Assembly: GCF_000092285.1 (NCBI RefSeq)
Contig: NC_014100.1
Location: 3,658,001 to 3,722,000 of the forward strand
Direction of reading: 5' to 3'
DNA from: Caulobacter segnis ATCC 21756
GTDB taxonomy: Bacteria > Pseudomonadota > Alphaproteobacteria > Caulobacterales > Caulobacteraceae
DNA length: 64,000 nucleotides
In this document: piece after piece, positions 51,657 to 61,347 of the stretch
How the letters are laid out: every line of letters starts with the position of its first letter
Numbering within the stretch: position 1 is the first letter of the stretch
Made by a program: the position numbers and the translations under genes
Notes under the pieces: model-generated
What the model saw: only the letters and a program-made list of their open reading frames with translations
What the model was told of the DNA's origin: nothing
Databases searched by the model: none

Positions 51657-53420
51657 TTAGCGCTTAATATTCAGAAGCTCCTCGAGCATCTGATCTGCCG
51701 TCGTGATGATCTTCGACGATGCGGAGTAAGCACGTTGCGTGGTGATCAGGCCCGTGAACTCAGTGGAAAGGTCCACGGTCGAGGCTTCCAAAGTAGAAGG
51801 CGCCAGCGAACCGGCGCCGCCCTGGCCTGGAGGCTTCAAGCTGTAGGTGCCGCTCTCGTTGGTGACGCGGTAAGCGTTGCCGTTAACCCCCTTCAGGCCG
51901 TTGGGGTTGGAGAAGGTGGCGACCGCGACCTGGGCGATGCGACGGGTGACGCCGTTGTCGAAGATCGCCGAGACGTAACCGTCCTCGTCGACCTCGATGT
52001 TGGTCAGGTTGCCGAAGGCCGTGCCGTTGGTGTTGACCGACTGGACGACCGACTGGCTGTTGTACTGGGTCAGGCCGCCGGCCGCGCTGGCCAGGTCGAT
52101 CTGGACTTCCTGGGTGTCGATACCCAGGGCGTCCGCCCAGGTCGGTTGCTGCACCGCGGGCGGAACCGCCAGGGCCGTGCCCGAGGCCAGCACCGTGATC
52201 GAGGTCGGGTTGGTCGTGCCGAACAGGCCGCCGGTGCTCTTGAGCTTGCCGTCGGTGGTGAACTCGATGATGCCGGTGCTGATGAGGCCATTGCCGTTAT
52301 TGGCCAGGTCGCCCGGCTTGGCGCGCAGTTCGGCGTACCATTGGTTCGGCCCCGGCGCCTTCAGCAGCGACACGGTGACGGTGCGTTGGCCGCCCTTGGA
52401 GTCCGAAAGCGGGATCTGGATTTCGAAGTCCGGCTTGACGCCCTTGGTGTTGTCCTTGGCGTAGTCCGACATCGACCAGGTCGACGGATCGTACAGCTTG
52501 CCGAGCTTGGCGTCGGCGTCGGTGTCGATGCCCAAGTCGGCCAGCGTGACCGTGGTGGCCGGCGCGCCGGTGTCGATGTCGACCGTGAGGAGAGGCGTGC
52601 CCGACGGGCCGGCGGCGGCCTTGGGCTTGATGTTCGAGCTGTTGAGGGCCCCCGTGGCCACGTCGTAGCCGACGATGCCCGTGGCGACGACGACGCCATT
52701 TTCCTTGATGTCGACTTGATATTCGTTGTCGCCCGACGCAGCGGGGTTGGCCAAGCCCGTCGAGCTGTAGACCACGTCATAGCTGTGGGTGACGGCGGGC
52801 GTGGCGCTGTCCACCACCCCGGTGAAGGAAGGGCTGCCGGCGGTGCCGACCTTGTATGACACGGCGGCGGCGACCGGCTGCTCGGAGCGCAGGTTGGCGT
52901 TGATGCCGACGCGGGTCGTCTTCTCGGCCGTGCCGCCGACGGTGCCGACGTTGATCGAAGACAGTTGCATCAGGTCCGACGGGTCGGGCGTGATCGTGCC
53001 GGTGACCGGGTCGGCGAGCCAGCCTTGGAGATAGAGGCCGGCGTCGTTGCGCAGGTAGCCCAGGCTGTCCAGCTGGAACGAGCCGGCGCGGGTGAACGAG
53101 CGGGTGTCGGCGGCGGTCAGGTTCTCGGGCTTCTCGGTGGCGACGAAGAAACCCGACCCCGAGATCGACAGGTCGAGGTTCGAGGTCGTCGACTGGGTCA
53201 GACCCTGCTGGCTGATGAACTGGTGCGTCTGGGCTTTGACGCCGCCGGCGCTGTAGGTCTGGTTCTTGCTGCCCGAGGTCACCAGCGTCGAGAAGTTCGA
53301 GCTGGAGCGCTTGTAGCCGACCGTGTTGACGTTGGCGATGTTGTCCGAGATCGCCGCGAGGGCCGAGGAATTGGCGACCAGACCGGAGACGCCGGCGAGC
53401 ATGGCGCTGTTGATGCTCAT
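51657..53420 (-). CDS. flgE: flagellar hook protein FlgE
   Basis: A 587-residue hook subunit. The N-terminus has the rod/hook motif ALAAISDNIANVNTVGYKRS and the C-terminus the matching helix STEFTGLITTQRAYSASSKI ending QMLEELLNIKR. The long central region (about residues 90-500) holds the variable surface domains typical of Caulobacter hooks. AGGA precedes the ATG. It is the last gene of fliK-flgD-flgE, 119 bases after flgD; no terminator is seen in that gap. Confidence 0.97.
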   Translation of the reverse strand: MSINSAMLAGVSGLVANSSALAAISDNIANVNTVGYKRSSSNFSTLVTSGSKNQTYSAGGVKAQTHQFISQQGLTQSTTSNLDLSISGSGFFVATEKPENLTAADTRSFTRAGSFQLDSLGYLRNDAGLYLQGWLADPVTGTITPDPSDLMQLSSINVGTVGGTAEKTTRVGINANLRSEQPVAAAVSYKVGTAGSPSFTGVVDSATPAVTHSYDVVYSSTGLANPAASGDNEYQVDIKENGVVVATGIVGYDVATGALNSSNIKPKAAAGPSGTPLLTVDIDTGAPATTVTLADLGIDTDADAKLGKLYDPSTWSMSDYAKDNTKGVKPDFEIQIPLSDSKGGQRTVTVSLLKAPGPNQWYAELRAKPGDLANNGNGLISTGIIEFTTDGKLKSTGGLFGTTNPTSITVLASGTALAVPPAVQQPTWADALGIDTQEVQIDLASAAGGLTQYNSQSVVQSVNTNGTAFGNLTNIEVDEDGYVSAIFDNGVTRRIAQVAVATFSNPNGLKGVNGNAYRVTNESGTYSLKPPGQGGAGSLAPSTLEASTVDLSTEFTGLITTQRAYSASSKIITTADQMLEELLNIKR

Positions 53421-53539
53421 AACGGTAATCCTGCGTTGAAGGGGTTCGAGGGTTCAGCGCGGTTTGCGTTTGGATCCTGGGGAAGACCGTCTTCCGAGGA
53501 TCGCGTCGGCGTCGTTCTGACGCCCGGTCGAAGGGGTGA

Positions 53540-54268
53540 TCAGGCGGCCTTGGAGGTCGTCTGATCGCTGTCGGTGGTCGTAGTGGTGGCGGGGGCGGCG
53601 GTGATGCCGATGACGTTGTCGATGGGGATCGCCTGACCGTCGACGATGACCTTGGGCTGGCCGGTGAAGTTGTCGACGGCGGTGACGACGCCTTCGGTGC
53701 GGCCCTTGACGTTCGTGACCTTGATGTCCTTGTTGTCGGCGCCGACGGCCTTGACCGAGGCGGTATAGACCCCCCCGTTGGGCAGCTGCGCGCCGGTGTC
53801 GTCCTTGCCATCCCAGGTGAGGGTGTGGTCGCCGCTCTTCTGGTCGTCCGGCTTGAGCGTCCGCACGACCTTGCCCGCCGCGTTCTTGATCTCGACGGTC
53901 AGCGAGGTCGAGCCGCCCGCCTGGGTCCAGGAGAAGGCCGCCTTGCCGCCTTTCAGGGTGGAGCTGTCGGTGGTCGCGGTGACCTGCTTGCCGATCATCG
54001 AGACCCCTTCCGTCAGGCCCGTGCCGGTGTTCATGCCGACCAGGGCCGCCAGCAGGTCGTTGGTGACCAGCTGCTGCTCGACGCCGGTCATCTGGGTGAT
54101 CTGCTGGGTCATCTGGGTCGTGTCGGTCGGCGACAGCGGATCCTGGTTCTTCAGCTGCGTGGTCAGCAGCTTCAGAAAGGTCTCGGTGTTGCTCGCCATC
54201 GACGTCCGGCCGTTGTTGATCCGGTCGAGGACGGAGGTGGTGTTCTGCGAGGAGACAGCGGTGGCCAT
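53540..54268 (-). CDS. flgD: flagellar hook assembly protein FlgD
   Basis: A 242-residue hook cap protein. The conserved N-terminal block is NTETFLKLLTTQLKNQDPLS followed by TTQMTQQITQMTGVEQQL; the middle has a FlgD Ig-like part (AFSWTQAGGSTSLTVEIKNA, TLTWDGKDDTGAQLPNGGVY). The C-terminal tail is Thr-rich. It directs polymerisation of FlgE. AGGAAA precedes the ATG, and the gap to fliK is 9 bases. Confidence 0.95.
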   Translation of the reverse strand: MATAVSSQNTTSVLDRINNGRTSMASNTETFLKLLTTQLKNQDPLSPTDTTQMTQQITQMTGVEQQLVTNDLLAALVGMNTGTGLTEGVSMIGKQVTATTDSSTLKGGKAAFSWTQAGGSTSLTVEIKNAAGKVVRTLKPDDQKSGDHTLTWDGKDDTGAQLPNGGVYTASVKAVGADNKDIKVTNVKGRTEGVVTAVDNFTGQPKVIVDGQAIPIDNVIGITAAPATTTTTDSDQTTSKAA

Positions 54269-54277
54269 GGGCGTTTC

Positions 54278-56170
54278 CTAGATCCGGATGTCCAGGCCGC
54301 TGTCGGCGGCCGTCTTCAGGCCGGGCAGCAGGTCGGAGGGGGTGACGACGATCTCTTCCTCGGCGTTCATGGCGGCCTGGAAGGCGCGGCCCGAGAAGGC
54401 GCGCTGCCCCTGGTCGTTCCACCCGTCGAAGGCGAAGAAGGCGTTAGGGTTCTGGCCGTTGTTCTGGCTGGAGACGTCGAAGGACAGGGCGTTGTCGGCG
54501 ACGTTGAAGCCGGCGTCGGCCAGGGCCTGGCGCAGTTCACCCGCCTTGTTGCGCAGTTCATGCGCCGCATGGACGGTGTCGAAGCGCATCGAGGCGGTCA
54601 GGGCGCCGTCGCGGGCGATCTCGATCCGCACATCCACCTTGCCCAGGCCGTCCGGCGTCAGGGCGACGTCGAAGCGGGTGGTCTTGGCGTCGGCCCTCTT
54701 GACGATCTCGGCCGAAAGGGCGGCGACGGTCTCGGGCGAGCCGCGCACCGGGGCGGCGGCCGCGGCGGGCGCCGACGCGCTGGCGAGCGGTGCGGGCGCC
54801 GCCGGCGGAGGCGCCGCGACGGGGGCCGAGGCGCTGGCCGGCGCCGAGGCCTCGATCGCGGCGACATTGGCCGTGTTCGCGGCCTTGGCCTCGCCGCCCA
54901 CGTCGCCGGTGCTGGCGGCGTCCGCGGCGGCGGCGGCCGTCACGGCCTGGGCGGTCTCGACCGGGACGGCGTCGGCGGCCTTGGCCTGGACCTGATGCGG
55001 CGCGGGCGCCTTGGCGGAGTCGACGGACTTGGCGGCCGGAGCCGTTTCGAGCGTCTCAGCGGCGTCGGCCACGACCTCGGCGGCGACGGCTTCGACGGCG
55101 ACCGGCGCGGCTTCGCTCTCCGAAGCGGCGACAACCGACGCGGCGATCACCGAAGGCGCGACGGACGCGACGGGCGGGGCGACCTGGACCGTCGGCTGGG
55201 CGACGGCGGCCTTGGACGCCTCGCTCGCCGTCTTGGCGACCTCGGCGGGCTTGGCCTGAGCCGGGGCCAGCGGATCGAGGGTCGTGTCGACGCCGGCCGG
55301 GTCAGCCTGCTCGACGACCGGCGTCGGCGCGACCTCGGCGCCGGCAAGCTTGGAAAGGGCTTCCAGGGCCGCGGCGTCCACGGCGGCGCCCTCCGCGGGC
55401 GCTGCCGTGGCGGCGGTCGCCTGGGCGGTCTGGGGCTTGGCCGCCGGGGCCTGGGCGGTCGTCGGCGCGGCTTGGTCGGCGACCTTGGCGAGGGTCGGGA
55501 CTTCCGCCAGGGCCTCGACCAGCGCCGTAAAGGCGGGCGCGGCTTCGGCCTGGGCGACGGGAGCCTCGACCGCCAGATCGGCGTCCGCCGCCGGCGGTTC
55601 GGCCTGGACCGATGCTTGCGCCGGCGCGGCCATCGCCGCGATCAGGGCCGCGGCGGCGGCGGTCTGGGCGGCGGCGTCGATCTGGACCACGTCCTGAGCG
55701 ACGGCGGCGTCGACGACCTGGTCACCCTTGGCGTCGGCCTTGTCGGGGTTGGCCTCGGCGTCGTCGCCGGCCTCCGTCTTGGTGTCCGCCTTGTCGGCCG
55801 TCTTGTCGGATTTAGCGGCTTGGTCCGCCCTGTCGGCGCGGGCGTCCTGGGCCGCGTCGGCCCGGTCTTCGGCGCGGTCGGCCGCGCGATCCGCGGCGCT
55901 GGCGTCGGCCTTGGCGGGACGGTCGGCGGGGGCGGGACGGTCGGCGGGCTTGGAGGAACGGACGTCGTCGTCGCGGGAGTCGCTCTTGGACTCGGCGCGC
56001 GACGGGGCGCGGGGCGCGTCGTCCTTGCGGCCGGCGATGGCCATCAGGGCGTCGAAGCCGTCATTGGCCGACTTCGCGCCGACGGCCGGGGTCGGCGCGG
56101 CGGGAAGAGCGGCGGTGGGTGCGGCGATCGCGGTCATTCGCAGTCGAAGCTCGGTTGGGCGGCGGTTCAT
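54278..56170 (-). CDS. fliK: flagellar hook-length control protein FliK
   Basis: A 630-residue FliK-like molecular ruler. Residues about 50-480 are low-complexity Ala/Pro/Val/Asp sequence expected to be extended; the C-terminal part (about 500-630) is the conserved Flg_hook domain with TPDGLGKVDVRIEIARDGAL, MRFDTVHAAHELRNKAGELR and LADAGFNVADNALSFDV. The ATG at 56170 (MNRRPT) is chosen because a sigma-54 promoter at 56199-56215 covers the more upstream in-frame ATG. It heads fliK-flgD-flgE and is divergent from flgK. Confidence 0.92.
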   Translation of the reverse strand: MNRRPTELRLRMTAIAAPTAALPAAPTPAVGAKSANDGFDALMAIAGRKDDAPRAPSRAESKSDSRDDDVRSSKPADRPAPADRPAKADASAADRAADRAEDRADAAQDARADRADQAAKSDKTADKADTKTEAGDDAEANPDKADAKGDQVVDAAVAQDVVQIDAAAQTAAAAALIAAMAAPAQASVQAEPPAADADLAVEAPVAQAEAAPAFTALVEALAEVPTLAKVADQAAPTTAQAPAAKPQTAQATAATAAPAEGAAVDAAALEALSKLAGAEVAPTPVVEQADPAGVDTTLDPLAPAQAKPAEVAKTASEASKAAVAQPTVQVAPPVASVAPSVIAASVVAASESEAAPVAVEAVAAEVVADAAETLETAPAAKSVDSAKAPAPHQVQAKAADAVPVETAQAVTAAAAADAASTGDVGGEAKAANTANVAAIEASAPASASAPVAAPPPAAPAPLASASAPAAAAAPVRGSPETVAALSAEIVKRADAKTTRFDVALTPDGLGKVDVRIEIARDGALTASMRFDTVHAAHELRNKAGELRQALADAGFNVADNALSFDVSSQNNGQNPNAFFAFDGWNDQGQRAFSGRAFQAAMNAEEEIVVTPSDLLPGLKTAADSGLDIRI

Positions 56171-56198
56171 GACGAACGCGCCTTTGCTTCCCTTCCCC

Positions 56199-56215
56199 AG
56201 CAATGGTCGGGCCAA
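56199..56215 (-). promoter_or_regulatory. sigma-54 promoter of fliK-flgD-flgE
   Basis: On the minus strand TTGGCCCGACCATTGCT matches the sigma-54 consensus (TTGGCACG-N4-TTGC) at all but one base, with correct GG to GC spacing. Transcription would begin near 56187, about 17 bases before the fliK ATG. Confidence 0.8.
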
Positions 56216-56290
56216 CTCGGTAAACGACCATCAAGTCATTGTTTTTATTGAGATTAACTCGTCGTTTACGATCTCCAAACCGCTGTCGAG

Positions 56291-56305
56291 CGGCGCTTTT
56301 TGCCG
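56291..56305. promoter_or_regulatory. FlbD/ftr-like enhancer site 1
   Basis: Read on the minus strand, CGGCAAAAAGCGCCG, i.e. CGGCAA-N4-CGCCG. The same motif recurs on the + strand at 56471-56485. Divergent class III promoters of C. crescentus share ftr enhancer palindromes bound by FlbD, and this site is about 85 bases upstream of the fliK promoter. Confidence 0.65.
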
Positions 56306-56434
56306 AGTTCGCAGGGCTTGCGAGGACGGGAGTTGCCGCGTCGCCGGGTCGCGCCCCGACTTGGCGCCCTCCTTGCGCATGACATTTCGTCGAATGTCCG
56401 ACCCACGGAACTCTTCGCCATGAAATTCAATGGC

Positions 56435-56451
56435 TTGGCACATATCGGGAT
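56435..56451 (+). promoter_or_regulatory. candidate sigma-54 promoter of flgK
   Basis: TTGGCACATATCGGGAT has a perfect -24 element (TTGGCAC) but the -12 element reads GGGAT in place of TTGCW. It is 104 bases upstream of the flgK ATG with two ftr-like sites between, consistent with downstream enhancers known for this gene in Caulobacter. The imperfect -12 keeps this tentative. Confidence 0.4.
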
Positions 56452-56468
56452 CCTGATCCCCACCCCGC

Positions 56469-56487
56469 CCCGGCAAGTTTCGCCGGG
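56469..56487. promoter_or_regulatory. FlbD/ftr-like enhancer site 2
   Basis: CCCGGC-AAGTTTC-GCCGGG is a 6-bp perfect inverted repeat containing CGGCAA-N4-CGCCG, the motif shared with site 1. A third partial copy (CGGCAA-N4-CGC on the minus strand) lies at 56507-56519. Both are upstream of the flgK start at 56539. Confidence 0.65.
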
Positions 56488-56538
56488 CAAGGACGCGTCG
56501 TGCGTTGCGCGGATTGCCGAGCGGAAAGGATCGTTCGC

Positions 56539-58650
56539 ATGTCGCTGAACTCGATCATGAGCACGGCGACGTCCGGCATGACGGCGGCCCAGACAGGCCT
56601 GCGCGTCACCTCGGACAACATCGCCAACGTCAACACCAATGGCTACGTCCGCAAGACGATCTCGCAGTCGAACATGCTGTCCAACGGCATGGGCATCGGC
56701 GTCAGCATCGACGCCATCAAGCGGGCGACCGATCGCTTCCTGACCACGGCCAGCCTGAACGCCGCCTCGGACAGCAGCCGCGCGACCGTGATCGCCCAGT
56801 CGCTGAACAACGTGCAGCAGCTGTTCGGCGACCCGACGGGTTCGACCAGCTTCTTCACGCGACTGGACGACGTCTTCACCGCCTTCTCGGCGGCGCAGGA
56901 CGACCCCTCCTCGGCCCTGCTTCGCACCCAGGCCCTCACGCGGGTGGATCAGTTCCTCAGCGAGTCCAGCCGCATCACCTCGTCGATCTCCAAGCTGGGC
57001 AAGGATGTCGACACCCGGATCTCGGGCGATGTCGACCGGGTCAACGACCTGCTCAGCCAGATCGACGCCCTCAACACCGACATCACCCGGGCCAAGGTGG
57101 CCGGCACGGACGCCACGGGCGCCGAGAACGTGCAGAGCGGTCTGGTCGACGAGCTGTCCAAGCTCATGAACGTCCAGGTCACGCCGCGCACCATGGGCGG
57201 CGTAGTGGTCCGCTCGACCGAGGGCCTGCCGCTGGCGGGCGACGGCGCGGCCAAGGTCACCTACCAGACCTCGCCCACGGCGACCGGTTACCTGACGGTG
57301 CAACTGGCCAACGGCTCGCCGGTGCCGACCCCGCTCAATGTCTCGAGCGGCGAGATCCGTGGCCTGATGGAAGTGCGCAACAACGAACTGGTCAACATGT
57401 CCGACCAGCTGGGCGAGTTCACCTCGCGCGCGGCCGAGGAGATCAACCGGGCCGCCAACGGCGCCTCCGCCGTCCCCGCGCCGAGCACATTGTCCGGCCG
57501 CGACACGGGCCTGGACGACCAGGCCGCCCTCACCGGCTTCACCGGCAAGACGACGATCGCCTTGACCGACAGCAGCGGCGTGATCCAGCGCCGGATCGAC
57601 ATCGACTTTGACGCCGGGACCATGTCGATCAACGGCGCGGCCGGCCCCGCCTTCACCCCCGCCAACTTCATGACTCAGCTGAACACCGCCATGGGGGGCA
57701 TGGGCGGCGCCGGGTTCACGGGCGGCGCCTTGACCCTGACGGGCTCCGGGGGGCTGGGCGTCGCCGTCGCCGACGACGCGACCACGCCGTCCAACAAGGC
57801 CGGCAAGGGCTTCAGCCACTATTTCGGCCTCAACGACATCGTCCGCACCAATGGCTACTCGCCGTACGAGACCGGCCTGACCGCGACGGACGCTCACGGC
57901 TTCACCTCGGGCACCATGACCATCCGCCTGACCGACGTCGAAGGCGGACGGATCCGGGACGTCATCGTCGACGCTCCCGTGGGCGGCACGATGCAGGACT
58001 TGCTCGACGCGCTGAACTCGCGCGCCTCGGGCGTTGGCCTCTACGGTCAGTTCTCGCTGAACACCAAAGGTCAGATGACCTTCGCCTCGAACACCACCAC
58101 GCCGGTGACCATGTCGGTGGTGGGCGACACCACTGAACGCGGTGTCGGCGGGCCTTCGGTCAGTCAGCTGTTCGGCGTCGGCCCGGCCGAGCGCAGCACG
58201 CGCGGCGAGAAGTTCTTCGTCAACACGGCGATGGACCAGAACCCCACGCTGCTGCCTTTCGCCCAGCTGGACCTGACCCAGGCCGTCGGCGGCCTTGCGG
58301 CCCTGGCCATCGGCGACGGCCGCGGGGCCCTGGCCCTGGCCAAGTCCGGCGACACCGTCACCAGCTTCTCGGCGGCGGGCGACGCCTCGCCCGCGACCAT
58401 GAGCGTCTCTCGCTACGCGGCCGACTTCAGCGGCTCCATCGCCCGCAAGGCCAATACCGCCGAAAGCCGCAAGGACTCCGCCGAGGCGGTGTCCGCCGAG
58501 GTCGACAGCCAGCGCCAGTCGGAAGAGGGCGTGAACCTCGACGAGGAGCTGATCAACCTGACCACCTACCAGCAGGCGTTCAACGCCTCGGCCCGTCTGA
58601 TCCAGGCGGCCAAGGACATGTACGACGTGCTGACCGACCTTGTGAGGTAA
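56539..58650 (+). CDS. flgK: flagellar hook-filament junction protein FlgK
   Basis: A 703-residue hook-associated protein 1. The N-terminal motif TSDNIANVNTNGYVRKTISQ (about residue 25) and the C-terminal helix DEELINLTTYQQAFNASARL with IQAAKDMYDVLTDLVR are typical; the middle is a large variable domain. AAAGGA precedes the ATG by 10 bases. It forms an operon with flgL, whose ATG follows after 3 bases, and is divergent from the hook operon. Longer than enteric FlgK (about 550), as expected for Caulobacter. Confidence 0.96.
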   Translation: MSLNSIMSTATSGMTAAQTGLRVTSDNIANVNTNGYVRKTISQSNMLSNGMGIGVSIDAIKRATDRFLTTASLNAASDSSRATVIAQSLNNVQQLFGDPTGSTSFFTRLDDVFTAFSAAQDDPSSALLRTQALTRVDQFLSESSRITSSISKLGKDVDTRISGDVDRVNDLLSQIDALNTDITRAKVAGTDATGAENVQSGLVDELSKLMNVQVTPRTMGGVVVRSTEGLPLAGDGAAKVTYQTSPTATGYLTVQLANGSPVPTPLNVSSGEIRGLMEVRNNELVNMSDQLGEFTSRAAEEINRAANGASAVPAPSTLSGRDTGLDDQAALTGFTGKTTIALTDSSGVIQRRIDIDFDAGTMSINGAAGPAFTPANFMTQLNTAMGGMGGAGFTGGALTLTGSGGLGVAVADDATTPSNKAGKGFSHYFGLNDIVRTNGYSPYETGLTATDAHGFTSGTMTIRLTDVEGGRIRDVIVDAPVGGTMQDLLDALNSRASGVGLYGQFSLNTKGQMTFASNTTTPVTMSVVGDTTERGVGGPSVSQLFGVGPAERSTRGEKFFVNTAMDQNPTLLPFAQLDLTQAVGGLAALAIGDGRGALALAKSGDTVTSFSAAGDASPATMSVSRYAADFSGSIARKANTAESRKDSAEAVSAEVDSQRQSEEGVNLDEELINLTTYQQAFNASARLIQAAKDMYDVLTDLVR

Positions 58651-58653
58651 GCC

Positions 58654-59577
58654 ATGACCCGGGTCTCCACCGTCCAGAACTACAACGTCATGACGTCGAA
58701 CCTGATGCGGGCCCAGATCCGCCAGAGCGACGTCGGCAACCAGGTCTCCAGCCAGAAGGTCGCCACCGACCTGAAGGGCTACGCCAAGAACGCCGAGATG
58801 CTGACGGCGATGCGCAGCACCCAGGCTCGGCTGGAAGGCCTGATCAGTCAGTCCAAGCTGGTCACCAATCGGCTGCAGATGCAGGACACGGGCCTCGGCA
58901 AGGTCGCGGACTCGACCAAGTCCGCCCGTGAGGCCATCGCCAACGCCCTGGCCTCGGGCAGCGCCCAGACCATGATGCAGCAGCTGCAGGCCGCGTTCGG
59001 CGATGTCGTGCAAGGCCTGAACACCAAGTCGAACGGCCTCTACGTGTTCTCGGGGGCCAAGACCGACACGGCCACGACATCGGCGGCCGCCATGACCGAT
59101 CTGACCCTGGCGCCGACCACCGCCTCTCTGTTCAACAACGACCAGTACATCACCACCAACCGGATCGACGAACAGACCAGCGCCAAGACCGGCGTGCTCG
59201 GTGACGCCTTCGGCGTGTCGGTGTTCGACGCGTTCAAGCAGGTGCAGGCCTATGTCGAGGCCAACGGGCCGTTCACCGGCAAGCTGAACGACGTGCAGGT
59301 GACCTTCCTGAAGGGCCTGCTGCCGACGTTCGACGCCGCCTACAAGGGCGCGGTCGACGCCCAGGGTAAGAACGGCGTCACCCAGAAGCGCTTCGAAAGC
59401 GCCGAGACCGACCTGCAGAACCAGGCCGACACCCTAACCAGCATGGTCGGCGACATCGTCGACGTCGACATGGCCGACGCGGTGACACGCCTGGAATCGG
59501 CCAAACTGGCGGTGCAGGCCTCGGCTCAGGTGTTCAGCAGCCTGCAGCAGTCGTCGCTGCTAAACGTGCTGAAGTAG
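58654..59577 (+). CDS. flgL: flagellar hook-filament junction protein FlgL
   Basis: A 307-residue hook-associated protein 3 of the flagellin superfamily. N- and C-terminal coiled-coil regions are visible ([40 protein letters not shown] with [16 protein letters not shown] at the end). It bridges FlgK to the filament. Three bases after flgK; no terminator is evident before mnmA. Confidence 0.95.
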   Translation: MTRVSTVQNYNVMTSNLMRAQIRQSDVGNQVSSQKVATDLKGYAKNAEMLTAMRSTQARLEGLISQSKLVTNRLQMQDTGLGKVADSTKSAREAIANALASGSAQTMMQQLQAAFGDVVQGLNTKSNGLYVFSGAKTDTATTSAAAMTDLTLAPTTASLFNNDQYITTNRIDEQTSAKTGVLGDAFGVSVFDAFKQVQAYVEANGPFTGKLNDVQVTFLKGLLPTFDAAYKGAVDAQGKNGVTQKRFESAETDLQNQADTLTSMVGDIVDVDMADAVTRLESAKLAVQASAQVFSSLQQSSLLNVLK

Positions 59578-59612
59578 GTCCAAACCTCGCAAACCGGGCC
59601 TTCTGGCGTTAT

Positions 59613-60842
59613 ATGGCGGCGATGACCGCCGACCTGCTGACCAAGACCGACACGCCCGACGCCGACTCCCTGATCGCCCGCGCCGTCGAGCAGGCGCGCG
59701 CCGCCGTCGGCCTGCCCGAGGGAACGCGGATCGTCGCGGCCATGTCCGGCGGCGTGGACTCGACCGTCACCGCCGCCCTGCTGGCCCGCGCCGGCTACGA
59801 CGTGGTCGGCGTCACCCTGCAGCTTTACGACCACGGCGCGGCGATCTCGCGCAAGGGCGCCTGCTGCGCCGGTCAGGACATCCTGGACGCCCGCATGGCG
59901 GCCGAGCGCATCGGCATCCCGCACTACGTGCTCGACTACGAAAGCCGCTTCCGCGAGCAGGTCATCGAGGACTTCGCCGACGCCTATCTGCGCGGCGAGA
60001 CGCCGATCCCGTGCGTGCGCTGCAACCAGACCGTCAAGTTCCGCGACCTGCTGGACGTCGCCCGCGACCTGGGCGCCGAGGCCATGGCCACTGGCCACTA
60101 CGTCCAGCGCGGCATGCCCGCCGGGACCAACCGCCCGCAGCTGCGCCGCGCCGCCGATCCGGCCAAGGACCAGAGCTACTTCCTGTTCGCCACGACGCGC
60201 GAGCAGCTGGACTTCCTGCGCTTCCCGCTGGGCGGCATGGACAAGCCGACCGTGCGCGCGGTCGCCGCCGGTCTTGGCCTCTCGATCGCCGACAAGCCCG
60301 ACAGCCAGGACATCTGCTTCGTACCCGAGGGCAAGTACACGACCGTCATCGACCGCATCCGCCCGCAAGGCGCGGAGGCTGGCGACATCGTGCACCTGGA
60401 CGGCCGCGTGCTGGGCCGCCACGAGGGCGTGACGCGCTACACGATCGGCCAGCGCCGGGGCCTCAATGTCGCCGTCGGCGACCCGCTGTTCGTGGTCCGC
60501 ATCGACGCCGACAAGCGCCAGGTGATCGTCGGCCCGCGCGAGGCCCTGCTGACCGCCGCCCTCACCTTGAAGGAAACCAACTGGCTGGGCGGCCAGGACG
60601 ACCTGGCGGCGGCCGCCGACGAGGGGCAGCCCGTGTTGGCCCGCGTGCGTTCCACCCGCGAGCCGGTCGCCGGCCGCCTGAGCCTGCTGGACGGCGAGGT
60701 CGCCGTGACCTTCGACGGGTCCGAGGAAGGCGTCGCGCCCGGCCAGGCCTGCGTGCTCTACGACCCCGCCGATCCCGAGCGCGTGCTGGGCGGCGGCTTC
60801 ATCGCGCGGGCGGTGCGGGCGATGGACCTCGCGCCGGTCTGA
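59613..60842 (+). CDS. mnmA: tRNA-specific 2-thiouridylase MnmA
   Basis: A 409-residue enzyme that 2-thiolates U34 of Lys, Glu and Gln tRNAs, among them the UUG tRNA-Gln encoded at 27525. The ATP PP-loop is [16 protein letters not shown] (about residue 44). The catalytic Cys pair is likely in [11 protein letters not shown] (about 133) and [13 protein letters not shown] (about 235). The C-terminal beta domains are normal ([20 protein letters not shown]). The start is the ATG at 59613; an in-frame ATG at 59622 is equally possible because neither has a strong ribosome site. Confidence 0.96.
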   Translation: MAAMTADLLTKTDTPDADSLIARAVEQARAAVGLPEGTRIVAAMSGGVDSTVTAALLARAGYDVVGVTLQLYDHGAAISRKGACCAGQDILDARMAAERIGIPHYVLDYESRFREQVIEDFADAYLRGETPIPCVRCNQTVKFRDLLDVARDLGAEAMATGHYVQRGMPAGTNRPQLRRAADPAKDQSYFLFATTREQLDFLRFPLGGMDKPTVRAVAAGLGLSIADKPDSQDICFVPEGKYTTVIDRIRPQGAEAGDIVHLDGRVLGRHEGVTRYTIGQRRGLNVAVGDPLFVVRIDADKRQVIVGPREALLTAALTLKETNWLGGQDDLAAAADEGQPVLARVRSTREPVAGRLSLLDGEVAVTFDGSEEGVAPGQACVLYDPADPERVLGGGFIARAVRAMDLAPV

Positions 60843-60897
60843 CCGGATCAAAAGGCGGCCTCCAGGGTTCTCCAAGGGACATCCCTGGAGATTCCGC

Positions 60898-61347
60898 ATG
60901 CTTCGATCCTTGCTCATCGGCCTTTCGGCCGGCTCCCGCGCCCTGACGCCGCTGGCTACGGTCAGCGAGGCCGCGCGGGGCGGTCATCTCGCCGACAACA
61001 ACCCGGCGGTTCGCCTTCTGGCCCATCCGCTGTTCTCGGCCGGTTCCAAGGCGTTGGCGGCGGGCGAGCTGTGGGGTGACAAGATGAAGTCCGCGCCGGA
61101 CCGCATCGTCCCGGCCGGCATCGCCGCGCGCTTGTTGGCCGGCGGCCTGTCGGGCGCGGCCCTGGCGCCGCGCAAGCAACTGCTGTTGGGCGCGGCCCTG
61201 GGCGCCGGCGCGGCTGTCGCCGCCGCCTATGTGACCTTCGACGTTCGGATGCGAGCTCTCCGCCGCTGGGGCCAGACGCCGACCGGCCTCGTCGAGGACG
61301 CCCTGACCGTGGGCGCGGCGCAATGGGTGGTGCGAGGCGCCAAGTGA
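60898..61347 (+). CDS. DUF4126-like membrane protein
   Basis: A 149-residue hydrophobic protein with three or four membrane segments and the start LRSLLIGLSAGSRALTPLAT characteristic of DUF4126-type proteins; the second half has GLSGAALAPRKQLLLGAALG. Role unknown. It starts with AGATTCCGC then ATG after mnmA and overlaps the next small gene by four bases (GTGA), indicating translational coupling. Confidence 0.72.
   Translation: MLRSLLIGLSAGSRALTPLATVSEAARGGHLADNNPAVRLLAHPLFSAGSKALAAGELWGDKMKSAPDRIVPAGIAARLLAGGLSGAALAPRKQLLLGAALGAGAAVAAAYVTFDVRMRALRRWGQTPTGLVEDALTVGAAQWVVRGAK

Noticed and set aside
53825..56251. An 808-codon glycine/arginine-rich frame antisense to fliK and flgD
   Set aside because: The Gly/Arg richness is just the complement of the Ala/Pro-rich fliK low-complexity region; no ribosome site or domain supports it.
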